A stretch of DNA of 64,000 nucleotides, taken from NCBI GenBank assembly GCA_016714895.1, contig JADKBV010000004.1, positions 62,001 through 126,000 on the forward strand, in the 5' to 3' direction. Made by a program: the position numbers and the translations under genes. Source of the stretch: Saprospiraceae bacterium (GTDB lineage Bacteria > Bacteroidota > Bacteroidia > Chitinophagales > Saprospiraceae). Below, one piece after another: positions 8,997-17,268 of the stretch (position 1 is the stretch's first letter; every line of letters begins with the position of its first letter). The notes under the pieces are model-generated. The model worked only from the letters and a program-made list of their open reading frames with translations. It was not told the DNA's origin and did not search any database.

Positions 8997-9776
8997 ATGG
9001 CAAATATCCAACAAGTAGAACATGCCGCAGAGCATGGTTATGAATTTTCGACTTCGACCTATTTTTCACGAGGTTATGAATCCTTTAAAGAAAGGGTCGG
9101 TGAGTACATTGGCTATACCGTAGCTTATCTGGTTATATCCATTATTCTAAGCGTTATCCCAATCGTGGGTCAATTAGTTTCATTAGTCATTGCGGGACCA
9201 CTCAGTCTGGCTTATGCCATATTTACGCACAGGTTACACACCAATCAGAGCACTGAATTTTCAAACTTTTTTGATGGTTTTAAAAAATTTGGTTCGTTGT
9301 TCGCAACGTATATTCTACAGCTTATCATCTACATGATTATTATGCTTCCCGCTATATTTATCATAGGATTCAGCTTTTTTATGAATATGGCTTCCGGCGA
9401 TCCCGAAGCTATTATGGATTCCATGGATTCCTTTGCTGCCAATAGCATTCTTTTTTTAGTTTTGATAGCTATATTTATTTATGTAGCCATATCTTTACGA
9501 TGGTCCCTACAATTAAATTACTTCCATAATTATTCTCCGGTAGATTCTATAAAACAAAGTTTCAGATTGGTTAATAAAAACTGGTTTGCACACTTTGGTT
9601 TTATGTTTTTGTGCGTTTTAATAGCAATTTTAGGCGTTTTAGCCTTGTTTGTCGGGTTATTGGTAGCCATTCCGGTTATCGGAGCTGCGGACTATCATGG
9701 TTTTGCAGATGTAACAGGACTTGGAAAAGAAGAGGATGAAGTAAGTTTTAAAAGCAGTTTTGATGAACTTGTCTAA
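8997..9776 (+). CDS. Multi-pass inner-membrane protein (YciC/DUF4013-like organisation)
   Basis: I use the ATG at 8997 (MANIQQVEHAAEHGYEF); an in-frame TTG at 8961 gives an implausible extension. The product of about 259 residues has a short soluble N-terminus, then about five to six hydrophobic segments, including VISIILSVIPIVGQLVSLVI, an LIIYMIIMLPAIFIIGF segment and two closely spaced C-terminal helices ending in VAIPVIGAADYHG. The C-terminal AADYHGF region resembles the end of YciC/DUF4013/DUF975-type membrane proteins of unknown function. A cytosolic acidic tail (GKEEDEVSF) follows. It lies between the amylase and acpP and shows no strong functional link to either. Confidence 0.6.
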   Translation: MANIQQVEHAAEHGYEFSTSTYFSRGYESFKERVGEYIGYTVAYLVISIILSVIPIVGQLVSLVIAGPLSLAYAIFTHRLHTNQSTEFSNFFDGFKKFGSLFATYILQLIIYMIIMLPAIFIIGFSFFMNMASGDPEAIMDSMDSFAANSILFLVLIAIFIYVAISLRWSLQLNYFHNYSPVDSIKQSFRLVNKNWFAHFGFMFLCVLIAILGVLALFVGLLVAIPVIGAADYHGFADVTGLGKEEDEVSFKSSFDELV

Positions 9777-9804
9777 TAGTATTCATTAAAATTTTACGCT
9801 AAAA

Positions 9805-9837
9805 TTTGTTTATCTTTTTTTTAATGTTTTACTTTGC
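9805..9837 (+). promoter_or_regulatory. Probable acpP promoter
   Basis: TTTG at 9805-9808 is followed after 21 bases by TACTTTGC at 9830-9837. The downstream element is one base shorter than TAnnTTTG. The position, 31 bases before the acpP ATG, is good. Confidence 0.4.
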
Positions 9838-9868
9838 ATCTTCATAAAAATTTTAAACTTTAATTGTT

Positions 9869-10105
9869 ATGTCAACAATCGCAGAAAGAGTAAAACAAAT
9901 CATCATCGACAAACTTGGAGTTGATGCTGACGAAGTCACCAACGAGGCAAGTTTTACCAATGACCTTGGTGCAGATTCATTAGACACCGTTGAGTTGATC
10001 ATGGAGCTGGAAAAAGAATTTGATGTTTCTATACCTGATGATCAGGCAGAAAAAATACAAACCGTTGGCCAGGCTGTCGAGTTTATCGAAGCACACGCTA
10101 ATTAA
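9869..10105 (+). CDS. acpP: Acyl carrier protein
   Basis: ACP carries growing acyl chains on a 4'-phosphopantetheine arm in type II fatty-acid synthesis. The 78-residue acidic protein has the canonical DSLDTVEL motif with S37 as the attachment serine, preceded by TNDLGA and followed by the recognition helix ELIMELEKEFDVSIPD. Length and residue numbering match the usual acpP product almost exactly. It begins the conserved acpP-fabF-rnc order. However, a strong hairpin follows its stop, so most transcripts may end there. That would explain higher ACP expression than FabF, which has its own -7 box. Confidence 0.97.
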   Translation: MSTIAERVKQIIIDKLGVDADEVTNEASFTNDLGADSLDTVELIMELEKEFDVSIPDDQAEKIQTVGQAVEFIEAHAN

Positions 10106-10123
10106 AAAATTCTAAAAATTTTT

Positions 10124-10158
10124 AATGTCCGGCAAAATTTTTTTGTCGGACATTTTTT
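10124..10158 (+). terminator. Intrinsic terminator after acpP
   Basis: AATGTCCG (10124-10131) and CGGACATT (10147-10154) pair as a perfect 8-bp stem around a 15-base T-rich loop. The stem leads into a run of six T residues (10153-10158). It sits 19 bases after the acpP stop. Confidence 0.75.
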
Positions 10159-10215
10159 ATTTATGACCATTAGATTAAAGACAGTCCCTGAATTCTTATT
10201 AGAAACTGTTTTTTG

Positions 10216-10236
10216 ATATAACCAATCAGGTTATAT
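10216..10236. repeat. 8-bp inverted repeat upstream of fabF
   Basis: ATATAACC and GGTTATAT pair perfectly around a 5-base AATCA centre, about 160 bases before fabF, in the 289-bp gap that otherwise holds only the acpP terminator and a fabF -7 box. It could be an operator for a fatty-acid regulator; nothing identifies the protein. Confidence 0.3.
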
Positions 10237-10334
10237 ATATTGTTGTGATATATTGAACAAATCAGATAGTTTCCTTAACTCAATTTTGGGTTAAAGCGTG
10301 TTTCTTAAAGGACAAGGTGGTAAAAATTACACAC

Positions 10335-10342
10335 TATATTTG
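10335..10342 (+). promoter_or_regulatory. -7 box upstream of fabF
   Basis: TATATTTG matches TAnnTTTG in full, 52 bases before the fabF ATG. No TTG element is seen at the expected upstream distance. Confidence 0.4.
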
Positions 10343-10394
10343 TTTAGCCCGAAAAAATAGTGCAATTTTGAGCCTGTAAACTTAAATACATTTT

Positions 10395-11639
10395 ATGCGC
10401 AGAGTCGTTGTCACAGGAGTTGGAGCATTGACACCTATCGGAAATACTTATGAAGATTATAAAGAAAATCTTAAAAAAGGTGTAAGCGGTGCCGGTCCTA
10501 TTACCAAATTTGATACTACAAAATTCAAAGTTAAGTTTGCTTGTGAACTAAAAAATACGGATTTCGAACCGATAGTTCCTAAAAAAGAAACCAGACGTAT
10601 GGACTCCTTTACAGTCTACGCTATGGTGGCTGCACATGAAGCCATGGAAATGTCAGGGTTAGATCCTGAAAAAATAGATCTTGACAGAGCCGGAGTCGTA
10701 TGGGGAAGTGGTATCGGTGGTTTTGAAACCATGGAAAATGGCATTACAGAAGCGGCACTTTGGGACGGAGATCTTCGATACAGCCCGTTTTTGATTCCAA
10801 AACTTATTGCTGATATCGCCCCGGGTCAGATTTCTATCAAATATGGTTTCAGAGGTATTAATTTTGCAACCGTTTCAGCTTGTGCTTCTTCCACACATTC
10901 TATCGCTGTATCCTTTGATTATATCAAAATGGGAAGAGCAGATGTTATGATCACCGGAGGATCGGAAGCTGCTATCACCAGAGCAAGTGTGGGCGGCTTC
11001 AGTGCCATGAAAGCAATGTCTGAGCGCAACGATGATCCGCTTACAGCCAGTCGACCTTTTGACCTCGACAGAGATGGATTTGTTCTCGGTGAGGGAGCGG
11101 GTGCTCTTATCCTGGAAGAATACGAACACGCCAAAAGAAGAGGTGCCAATATTCTGGCTGAAGTAATAGGAATTGGTATGACCGCAGACGCATATCACAT
11201 GACAGCTCCTCATCCCGAAGGGATTGGCGCCAGAAATGTTATGGCGTTGGCTATCAAAGATGCAGGATTAAACATTGAAGATATTGATTATATCAATGTT
11301 CATGGTACATCAACTCCCTTAGGAGACATTGCCGAAACCAAAGCTATACAGCAATTATTTAAGGAACATGCATATAATCTGAACATCAGCAGCACCAAGT
11401 CAATGACAGGTCACCTTTTGGGAGGTGCAGGGGCTGTAGAAGCCATTGCGGCAATAGCTGCTATGAGAGATGGATTTGTCCCTCCGACTATCAACCATTT
11501 TACGGATGATCCGGATCTGGATCCCAAATTGAATTTTACCTTTAACAAGGCTCAGGAAAGAAAACTGAATGTGGTCTTAAGTAATACATTTGGTTTTGGC
11601 GGGCATAATGCTTCCGTCATCCTTAAAAAATTTGAATAG
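10395..11639 (+). CDS. fabF: 3-oxoacyl-ACP synthase II (KAS II)
   Basis: FabF condenses malonyl-ACP with acyl-ACP in the elongation step of fatty-acid synthesis in the cytosol. The 414-residue protein has the complete Cys-His-His catalytic set at C163 (VSACASSTHS), H303 (NVHGTSTPLGD) and H340 (SMTGHLLGGAGA), the same positions as in Escherichia coli FabF. The GFGGHNAS motif closes the C-terminus, and the start MRRVVVTGVGALTPIG is canonical. It follows acpP and precedes rnc by only two bases, an order conserved across Bacteroidota, so fabF and rnc are co-transcribed. Confidence 0.97.
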   Translation: MRRVVVTGVGALTPIGNTYEDYKENLKKGVSGAGPITKFDTTKFKVKFACELKNTDFEPIVPKKETRRMDSFTVYAMVAAHEAMEMSGLDPEKIDLDRAGVVWGSGIGGFETMENGITEAALWDGDLRYSPFLIPKLIADIAPGQISIKYGFRGINFATVSACASSTHSIAVSFDYIKMGRADVMITGGSEAAITRASVGGFSAMKAMSERNDDPLTASRPFDLDRDGFVLGEGAGALILEEYEHAKRRGANILAEVIGIGMTADAYHMTAPHPEGIGARNVMALAIKDAGLNIEDIDYINVHGTSTPLGDIAETKAIQQLFKEHAYNLNISSTKSMTGHLLGGAGAVEAIAAIAAMRDGFVPPTINHFTDDPDLDPKLNFTFNKAQERKLNVVLSNTFGFGGHNASVILKKFE

Positions 11640-11641
11640 CT

Positions 11642-12358
11642 TTGGACTTGATTATCCGACTTTTTAACAGATATTTGTCCAAAGACAGAGATGTTGCCAA
11701 TCGTTTAAGACCTATCATCGGTTTTACCCCACGTAGAATTCAGCTTTTTAAAATGGCATTTTACCACCGTTCGATGAATAATGATTCACCGAAAAAAATG
11801 TCCAACGAAAGACTGGAGTTTTTAGGTGATGCTATCCTTTCTACCATAGTCGCAGAATACCTTTTTAAAAAATATCCCAACAAAGACGAAGGTTTCCTTA
11901 CCAAGATGAGGTCAAAAATTGTTAAAAGGCAAACCCTAAACGAGATTGCAGACAAAATGGGACTTGACGTCATCCTTTCTGAGTACAGTCTCGGCAAGTT
12001 AAGCTCCTCCATGTTGGGAAATGCTTTTGAAGCACTCATTGGAGCCGTATATATTGAATTCGGTTATGAAAAAACCAAAAATTACGTTATTAAAAATATC
12101 CTGATGAAATATCTGGATATCAAAGAACTGGAATCAAAAGACGATAATCATAAATCCCAATTGCTGGAATGGTGCCAGAAAAACGGTAAAGAAATCTCCT
12201 TTGTCACGCTTTCAAAATTCAAACTTGATAAAAGAGATTGTTTTAAAGTTGCTGTCGTCATAGACGGAAAAGAAATGGCTACAGCAGAGGATTTTAATAA
12301 AAAATCCGCAGAACAAAATGCATCACTGAAAGTGGTTGCTTTACTGGAGATTTTATAG
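11642..12358 (+). CDS. rnc: Ribonuclease III (TTG start)
   Basis: RNase III cleaves double-stranded RNA during rRNA maturation and mRNA control. The 238-residue protein carries the signature block NERLEFLGDAILST (about residues 57-70), the second acidic site in GNAFEALIGAVYIE, and a C-terminal dsRNA-binding domain (about 165-238, beginning near DNHKSQLLEWCQ and ending ASLKVVALLEIL). No ATG lies in the correct place: the only start that keeps the N-terminal helix is TTG at 11642, two bases after the fabF stop, which suggests coupled re-initiation. The next in-frame ATG would remove about 38 residues. The catalytic residues appear intact. Confidence 0.93.
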   Translation: MDLIIRLFNRYLSKDRDVANRLRPIIGFTPRRIQLFKMAFYHRSMNNDSPKKMSNERLEFLGDAILSTIVAEYLFKKYPNKDEGFLTKMRSKIVKRQTLNEIADKMGLDVILSEYSLGKLSSSMLGNAFEALIGAVYIEFGYEKTKNYVIKNILMKYLDIKELESKDDNHKSQLLEWCQKNGKEISFVTLSKFKLDKRDCFKVAVVIDGKEMATAEDFNKKSAEQNASLKVVALLEIL

Positions 12359-12624
12359 GTTAACTTCGCGGCTTTATGTACATTCATGGTCTTTCTTTTT
12401 TAATGGATTGGCATTTTTCAAAAAAAGTAATGGATGTTGATTAAAAAATGACCACTTTCAGGTTTTGAATAAAGAATAATTCCTGAACGTTTTAAAAGTT
12501 AACCCCCTTAAGGAAAAGAGAAGGTAAACTGAATAACGTTTTCAGTTTTTTAAACATTTCTGAAACCATTTTACCCTATTACCATTATATCTAAGAACTT
12601 CAATTTTTCTTTGCAAATAATCTT

Positions 12625-13824
12625 ATGGATTCTCTGACACAAATGGTCCTCGGGGCCGCAGTTGGTGAGGCAACTCTGGGTAAAAAAGTAGGTAATCGTG
12701 CCATGATGTGGGGTGCTGTAGCCGGTACCCTTCCTGACCTCGATGTTATCGCCAATTTTTTTATGACCCCAATCAATGCTTTGGCATTCCATCGGGGTAT
12801 TACGCACGCAGCCATAGTATGTCTTATCGGAGCTCTCATTTTAGGTTGGCTTGTGCATCGGCTTTACAAATATGAAAAACATAAATGGGTAGCAGCTTCA
12901 TCCTGGTTTATTACAGGACTGCTGCTAAGTGGTTCCATCTTTTTTTCCGGCGGCATTTCAATTGGGAAATCCATTTTCTCCATCATGTTGTTAACCCTCC
13001 TTGGATATTTCATTTATAAAAGATACCAACGTCCTGAATACAATACCGATATTGACGCTACGACAGGTGATTGGCAAAGATTATTTTGGTGGTCACTGAT
13101 CACCCACCCCATTTTGGATTGTTTTACAACGTATGGCACACAGATTCTGCTTCCTTTTTCTGATAAAAGGGTCGCTTTTGACAATATTGCTGTAGCTGAT
13201 CCATTGTACACGCTTCCGCTTATTTTTGGTTTATTACTTGCTATAAGAAGACCTGCCAATGACAAGCTGAGATCCGCTTTCAACTTGTGGGGCATCGGAA
13301 TCAGTTCTGTCTACATGATGTTTACCCTGGCCAACAAACAATATATAAACCATATTTTTACAGATTCACTTCAAAAACAAGGCATTGAATACAAACGTTT
13401 TATGACGACACCCACCATTCTGAACAATGTGTTGTGGAGTGGTATTGCTGAAAGTGATTCTGTGTATTATTATGGTCAATATTCATTATTTGACTCAAAA
13501 GAAGAATTTGTTCTTCAAAAAATTTCTAAAAACCATGAAATAGTACAAAAACCACTTGAAACCGATATTACACTGAAAACTTTAAAATGGTTTTCAAACG
13601 GATATTTTCATGTAAATATACCGGAACCCGGCAAACTTTATTGGTATGACCTAAGGTTCGGTTCTTTCAGGCTTTCGCCGCAACATAAAGACGAATTTGT
13701 TTTCAAATTTGATCTGGATGAAAATGATGGGTCTTATGTCATGAACAAACAGCCCAACAGGCCAAGAGATGGTGATATCGGAGCTATTTTTTCAGCTCTT
13801 TGGAACAGGATTAAAGGCATTTAA
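12625..13824 (+). CDS. Membrane-bound metal-dependent hydrolase, YdjM/DUF457 family
   Basis: The 399-residue protein opens with MDSLTQMVLGAAVGEATLG and contains GTLPDLDVI and the HRGITHA motif within the first 60 residues, which define the DUF457 (YdjM/YbcI) family of predicted inner-membrane metal-dependent hydrolases. Hydrophobic segments occur at about 55-75, 90-110, 118-135 and 195-215. A second conserved block, SLITHPILDCFTTYGTQIL, supplies further His/Asp ligands. The C-terminal 150 residues are a soluble domain ending in KQPNRPRDGDIG. Substrate and physiological role are unknown. The gene is preceded by a 266-bp gap in which I see no gene and only a weak TTTCTTTGC promoter-like match, and its stop overlaps the convergent ABC transporter by four bases. 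Confidence 0.85.
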   Translation: MDSLTQMVLGAAVGEATLGKKVGNRAMMWGAVAGTLPDLDVIANFFMTPINALAFHRGITHAAIVCLIGALILGWLVHRLYKYEKHKWVAASSWFITGLLLSGSIFFSGGISIGKSIFSIMLLTLLGYFIYKRYQRPEYNTDIDATTGDWQRLFWWSLITHPILDCFTTYGTQILLPFSDKRVAFDNIAVADPLYTLPLIFGLLLAIRRPANDKLRSAFNLWGIGISSVYMMFTLANKQYINHIFTDSLQKQGIEYKRFMTTPTILNNVLWSGIAESDSVYYYGQYSLFDSKEEFVLQKISKNHEIVQKPLETDITLKTLKWFSNGYFHVNIPEPGKLYWYDLRFGSFRLSPQHKDEFVFKFDLDENDGSYVMNKQPNRPRDGDIGAIFSALWNRIKGI

Positions 13825-15581
13825 ACCACAGATTCAGCAAATTGCATTTCGTACAATTCTTTGTAGTAACCGCCATCATTCTCCAATAAAGTGTCATGGT
13901 TGCCGGTCTCAACAATTTTTCCCTCATTTAAAACCAATATCTGGTCTGCATGACGGATTGTTGACAATCTGTGCGCAATGATGATAGATGTGCGCTTTTC
14001 TATCAGTTTTTCAATGGCATGTTGTATAACCATTTCTGTTTCTGTATCAATAGATGAGGTAGCTTCGTCAAGAATGAGAATATCCGGATCAAAAACCAAT
14101 GCCCTGACAAAAGAAATCAATTGCCTCTGACCCACAGAAAGATTGGCTCCTCTTTCCATGATTAAAAAATCGTAACCTCCCGGCATATTGTCAATGTATA
14201 CATCTGCACCTATGGTTTTTGCTGCTTGTTGCACTTTTTCCAAAGGTATGTTTTTGTCCATCAGGGTAATATTTTCATATACGGTACCATGAAATAAAAA
14301 CACATCCTGCAAAACTATGGCTATCCTCTCCCTCAATGCTGAAAGTTTATAATCTTTGATATCAACATCATCAATTTTAATTTCACCTTTTTGAATGTCA
14401 TAAAACCTGTTCAGAATATTGATAATTGTACTTTTTCCGCTACCGGTACTACCTACAATAGCCAACTTTTCACCAGCTTTGATATCAAAATTTACATCTT
14501 TTAATACATAATTTTCATTATCATATGCAAAAGAAACCTCCTTAAAGGTCACATTGCCCAATAATTTATCACGCTCTACTTTGCCATGGTCAGGAATATA
14601 TTCCTTGGTATCCAATAACTTAAAAACCCTTTCTGCTGCCACGAGCCCCATTTGCATGGTATTAAACTTATCCGCCAAAAATCTGATGGGTCGGAATAAT
14701 AAATTCAAATATAGCGGAAAAGCAACCAATGCTCCGAAAGTAACCTTATCCTGCAAATAACCCTGAGCTCCCAACCAAATCAATAAAGCGAGAGCTACCG
14801 AAGATACCAATTCCACGAACGGGAAAAATATGGCATAATAAAAAACGTTTTCAAGATTTGCAGACGTGTACTTCCTGTTGATGTCTTTAAAAACTGCAGC
14901 TTCTTTATTTTCAGCATGAAAAATCTGAACGGTCTTCATACCTGAAATCCTTTCCTGCAAAAAAGCATTCATGTTGGCTATCTGCGTTCTGACTTTCTGA
15001 TAAGAAACTTTTACTTTTTCCTTAAAAATCCATGTAGCCAATATCATGAATGGCATGGTAATAAAAACAATAAGCGTAAGCCGCCAACTCGTATACAACA
15101 TAATACCAGTCACCGCAAAAATGGTGATAACATCCGCAGTGATCGTTATCACACCCTGGGCAAAAACATTATTGATGGCTTCAATATCATTGATGGTTCT
15201 CGTCGTGGATGTACCAATAGGCGTCGTATCAAAATATCTGGACTTCAATCGGATGACATGTCTGAAGACTTTGGTTCTGAGGTCTTTAATAACATTCTGA
15301 CCTAACTTGGCGGTGATATAGATGAAAAAATATTTCATCACCACATTCACTATTAAAACCAAAACGTACAATAACGACAAAGTTAATATTCCTTCTTTAA
15401 TACCGGGAACAATATGTTTATCAACAATCAGTTGTACGATAAATGGTTGCGCAATCGAAAAGGGTGTAATCAATATTGATAAAATAATTGACCACCAAAA
15501 CAAATTTTTGAAAGGTTGTGCAATGCTTAATACCCGCTTAAGCAAAACAAAATCAGAGGACTTAGGCTGATTATTTTCCAT
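13821..15581 (-). CDS. ABC exporter, fused permease and ATPase (MsbA/MdlB-like)
   Basis: This is a half-transporter of 586 residues that should act as a homodimer or heterodimer in the inner membrane. An N-terminal six-helix domain covers about residues 20-320. The nucleotide-binding domain (about 340-580) has Walker A GSTGSGKSTI, a Q-loop in IAIVLQDVFLF, the signature LSVGQRQLISF, Walker B ILILDEATSS and the H-loop IIAHRLST, so it is catalytically complete. It resembles multidrug/lipid exporters of the MsbA, MdlB and BmrA type. The substrate cannot be predicted. It is a single-gene unit and its 3' end overlaps the DUF457 gene by four bases. Confidence 0.88.
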   Translation of the reverse strand: MENNQPKSSDFVLLKRVLSIAQPFKNLFWWSIILSILITPFSIAQPFIVQLIVDKHIVPGIKEGILTLSLLYVLVLIVNVVMKYFFIYITAKLGQNVIKDLRTKVFRHVIRLKSRYFDTTPIGTSTTRTINDIEAINNVFAQGVITITADVITIFAVTGIMLYTSWRLTLIVFITMPFMILATWIFKEKVKVSYQKVRTQIANMNAFLQERISGMKTVQIFHAENKEAAVFKDINRKYTSANLENVFYYAIFFPFVELVSSVALALLIWLGAQGYLQDKVTFGALVAFPLYLNLLFRPIRFLADKFNTMQMGLVAAERVFKLLDTKEYIPDHGKVERDKLLGNVTFKEVSFAYDNENYVLKDVNFDIKAGEKLAIVGSTGSGKSTIINILNRFYDIQKGEIKIDDVDIKDYKLSALRERIAIVLQDVFLFHGTVYENITLMDKNIPLEKVQQAAKTIGADVYIDNMPGGYDFLIMERGANLSVGQRQLISFVRALVFDPDILILDEATSSIDTETEMVIQHAIEKLIEKRTSIIIAHRLSTIRHADQILVLNEGKIVETGNHDTLLENDGGYYKELYEMQFAESVV

Positions 15582-15657
15582 TCAGAATGAACAAGTAATT
15601 AAAATTATAGTTCAACTATATAGTAATTCCTTTTGTTGGTTTAAAAAAATTCCTTTT

Positions 15658-16773
15658 ATGGTCACCAAATTTTATGCTTTGATCATGATGACTTTGCTTA
15701 CATTATGTAAACAAAAAGACCCCAATCCTCCCAAAACCAATCCGGCAGAGGTTGACTATGAATGGGTGATTCAGGAAGTAAATATCCCATGGGGCATGGC
15801 TGTTCTTCCTGATGGAAGTCTTCTCTACACAGAAAAAGAAGGAATTATCTATCACATATCAAATGGTAAAAAAACAGAAGTCGGAAGACCGGAAAACTTG
15901 TATTACCGTGGTCAGGGAGGTCTGTTAGATATCTGTCTTCATCCGGATTTTGAAAAAAATAACAAAGTGTATTTTACCATGTCACGTCAGCCTGAAGGTG
16001 AAAAAGGTGGCAACACAGCCCTTTTTTCTGCTGAATTTGACGGAAAAATCATTCAGAATTATCAATTGTTGTACCAGGCCACTCCCCTGACAACCGCAGG
16101 ACATCATTTTGGCAGCAGAGTTGCTTTTGACAAAAAAGGATACCTGTATTTTACCATAGGTGATCGCGGTGAACGGGACCTGAACCCTCAGGATGTCACC
16201 AGAGACGGAGGAAAAGTGTACAGATTGCACGACGATGGCTCCGTTCCTACTGACAATCCTTTTAAAGGAAATGACGGAAAACCTACAGCTGTTTTCAGCT
16301 ACGGACACCGAAACCTTCAGGGTATGTTTGTCCATCCAGATACTGATGAAGTCTGGACCAACGAACACGGTCCCAAAGGTGGTGATGAAATCAACATCAT
16401 TAAAAAAGGAGCTAATTACGGTTGGCCGGTGATTACGTATGGTAAAGAATATTCAGGATTGACCATCACAGAAGAAACCAGTCGTCCGGGAATGGAACAA
16501 CCCCTTTATTATTGGATTCCTTCGATTGCGCCGAGTGGTATGTGTTTTGTTGATGCCAAGGTATATCCCGATTGGAAAGGAAATGTTTTGGTAGGTTCAC
16601 TCGTATTTGAATATCTGGAAAGATTGGAATTAAAAAATAACAAAGTGGTCGCCAGACACAAACTTTTTGAAAATATGGGCCGCGTCAGAAATGTGTTGAC
16701 CGCTCCGGACGGAACGATCTACGTTGCTATCGAAAATAAAGGAATTTTAAAAATCAAACCTCAGAAAAAATAA
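15658..16773 (+). CDS. PQQ-dependent sugar dehydrogenase (glucose/sorbosone dehydrogenase family)
   Basis: The 371-residue protein is an exported six-bladed beta-propeller of the GSDH/Asd family (E. coli YliI type), which oxidises aldose sugars with PQQ and passes electrons to a cytochrome. Seen features are an N-terminal hydrophobic segment ending in LLTLCKQKD (possibly a lipoprotein with an unorthodox Leu before Cys), the opening NIPWGMAVLPDG, the conserved GGLLDICLHPDF and SRVAFDKKGYLYFTIGDRGE blocks, GHRNLQGMFVHPDT and NEHGPKGGDEIN. The PQQ/calcium-binding regions therefore appear conserved. Its stop overlaps the start of a c-type cytochrome gene by one base, which strongly supports an electron-transfer pair. 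Confidence 0.88.
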   Translation: MVTKFYALIMMTLLTLCKQKDPNPPKTNPAEVDYEWVIQEVNIPWGMAVLPDGSLLYTEKEGIIYHISNGKKTEVGRPENLYYRGQGGLLDICLHPDFEKNNKVYFTMSRQPEGEKGGNTALFSAEFDGKIIQNYQLLYQATPLTTAGHHFGSRVAFDKKGYLYFTIGDRGERDLNPQDVTRDGGKVYRLHDDGSVPTDNPFKGNDGKPTAVFSYGHRNLQGMFVHPDTDEVWTNEHGPKGGDEINIIKKGANYGWPVITYGKEYSGLTITEETSRPGMEQPLYYWIPSIAPSGMCFVDAKVYPDWKGNVLVGSLVFEYLERLELKNNKVVARHKLFENMGRVRNVLTAPDGTIYVAIENKGILKIKPQKK

Positions 16774-17171
16774 TGTATCATTTTATCATCTTTTTAAGTA
16801 CAACATTTTTTATCGCAGGATGGTGGCAAACCAATCCCGGGCTTGAAGAAAGCAAACAAAGGGGCAAATTGGTTTATGAAGATTTTTGTGTAACATGCCA
16901 CCGTTCCAACGGTACCGGATTTGGTAAAAATTATCCTCCATTAGCAAATTCTGATTTTTTATTGAATAAAAGAAAAGAAAGTATCTATGCTGTAAAATAC
17001 GGTCTGCAGGGTGAAATTACCGTAAACGGAACGGTTTACAATAAAAAAATGGAACCTCTTGGATTGTCTGACGAAGAAGTGGCAGATGTAATGAATTATA
17101 TCTACTTTAGCTGGGGAAATACCACTTCTGAGATGGTAACTGTACAAGAGGTAACAAATATAAAAAAGTAA
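16773..17171 (+). CDS. Small periplasmic c-type cytochrome
   Basis: This 132-residue protein has a signal peptide (about 1-18) and one haem-attachment motif, C39-V-T-C42-H43, in a normal class I cytochrome c domain. A Met in NKKMEPLGLSDEEV is a good candidate for the sixth haem ligand, and the final VADVMNYIYFSWG helix is typical. The A of its ATG is the last base of the sugar-dehydrogenase TAA stop, so translation is coupled. It presumably accepts electrons from the dehydrogenase and hands them to the respiratory chain; this role is inferred from context. Confidence 0.9.
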   Translation: MYHFIIFLSTTFFIAGWWQTNPGLEESKQRGKLVYEDFCVTCHRSNGTGFGKNYPPLANSDFLLNKRKESIYAVKYGLQGEITVNGTVYNKKMEPLGLSDEEVADVMNYIYFSWGNTTSEMVTVQEVTNIKK

Positions 17172-17236
17172 AATATTTGTAAGGCCTTTATACCCACTAA
17201 ACCCATTTAGAATCAAATATATCCGATAATTATATT

Positions 17237-17244
17237 TACTTTTG
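17237..17244 (+). promoter_or_regulatory. -7 box upstream of the thiolase
   Basis: TACTTTTG is a full TAnnTTTG match 24 bases before the ATG at 17269. Because the upstream TTG at 17242 lies inside this box, it cannot serve as the translation start. Confidence 0.5.
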
Positions 17245-17268
17245 CAACATAATTTAAAAAATAAACAA

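Noticed and set aside
17242..17268. TTG at 17242 as start of the thiolase
   Set aside because: It lies inside the TACTTTTG promoter box and adds nine residues with no family counterpart; the ATG at 17269 matches known thiolase starts.
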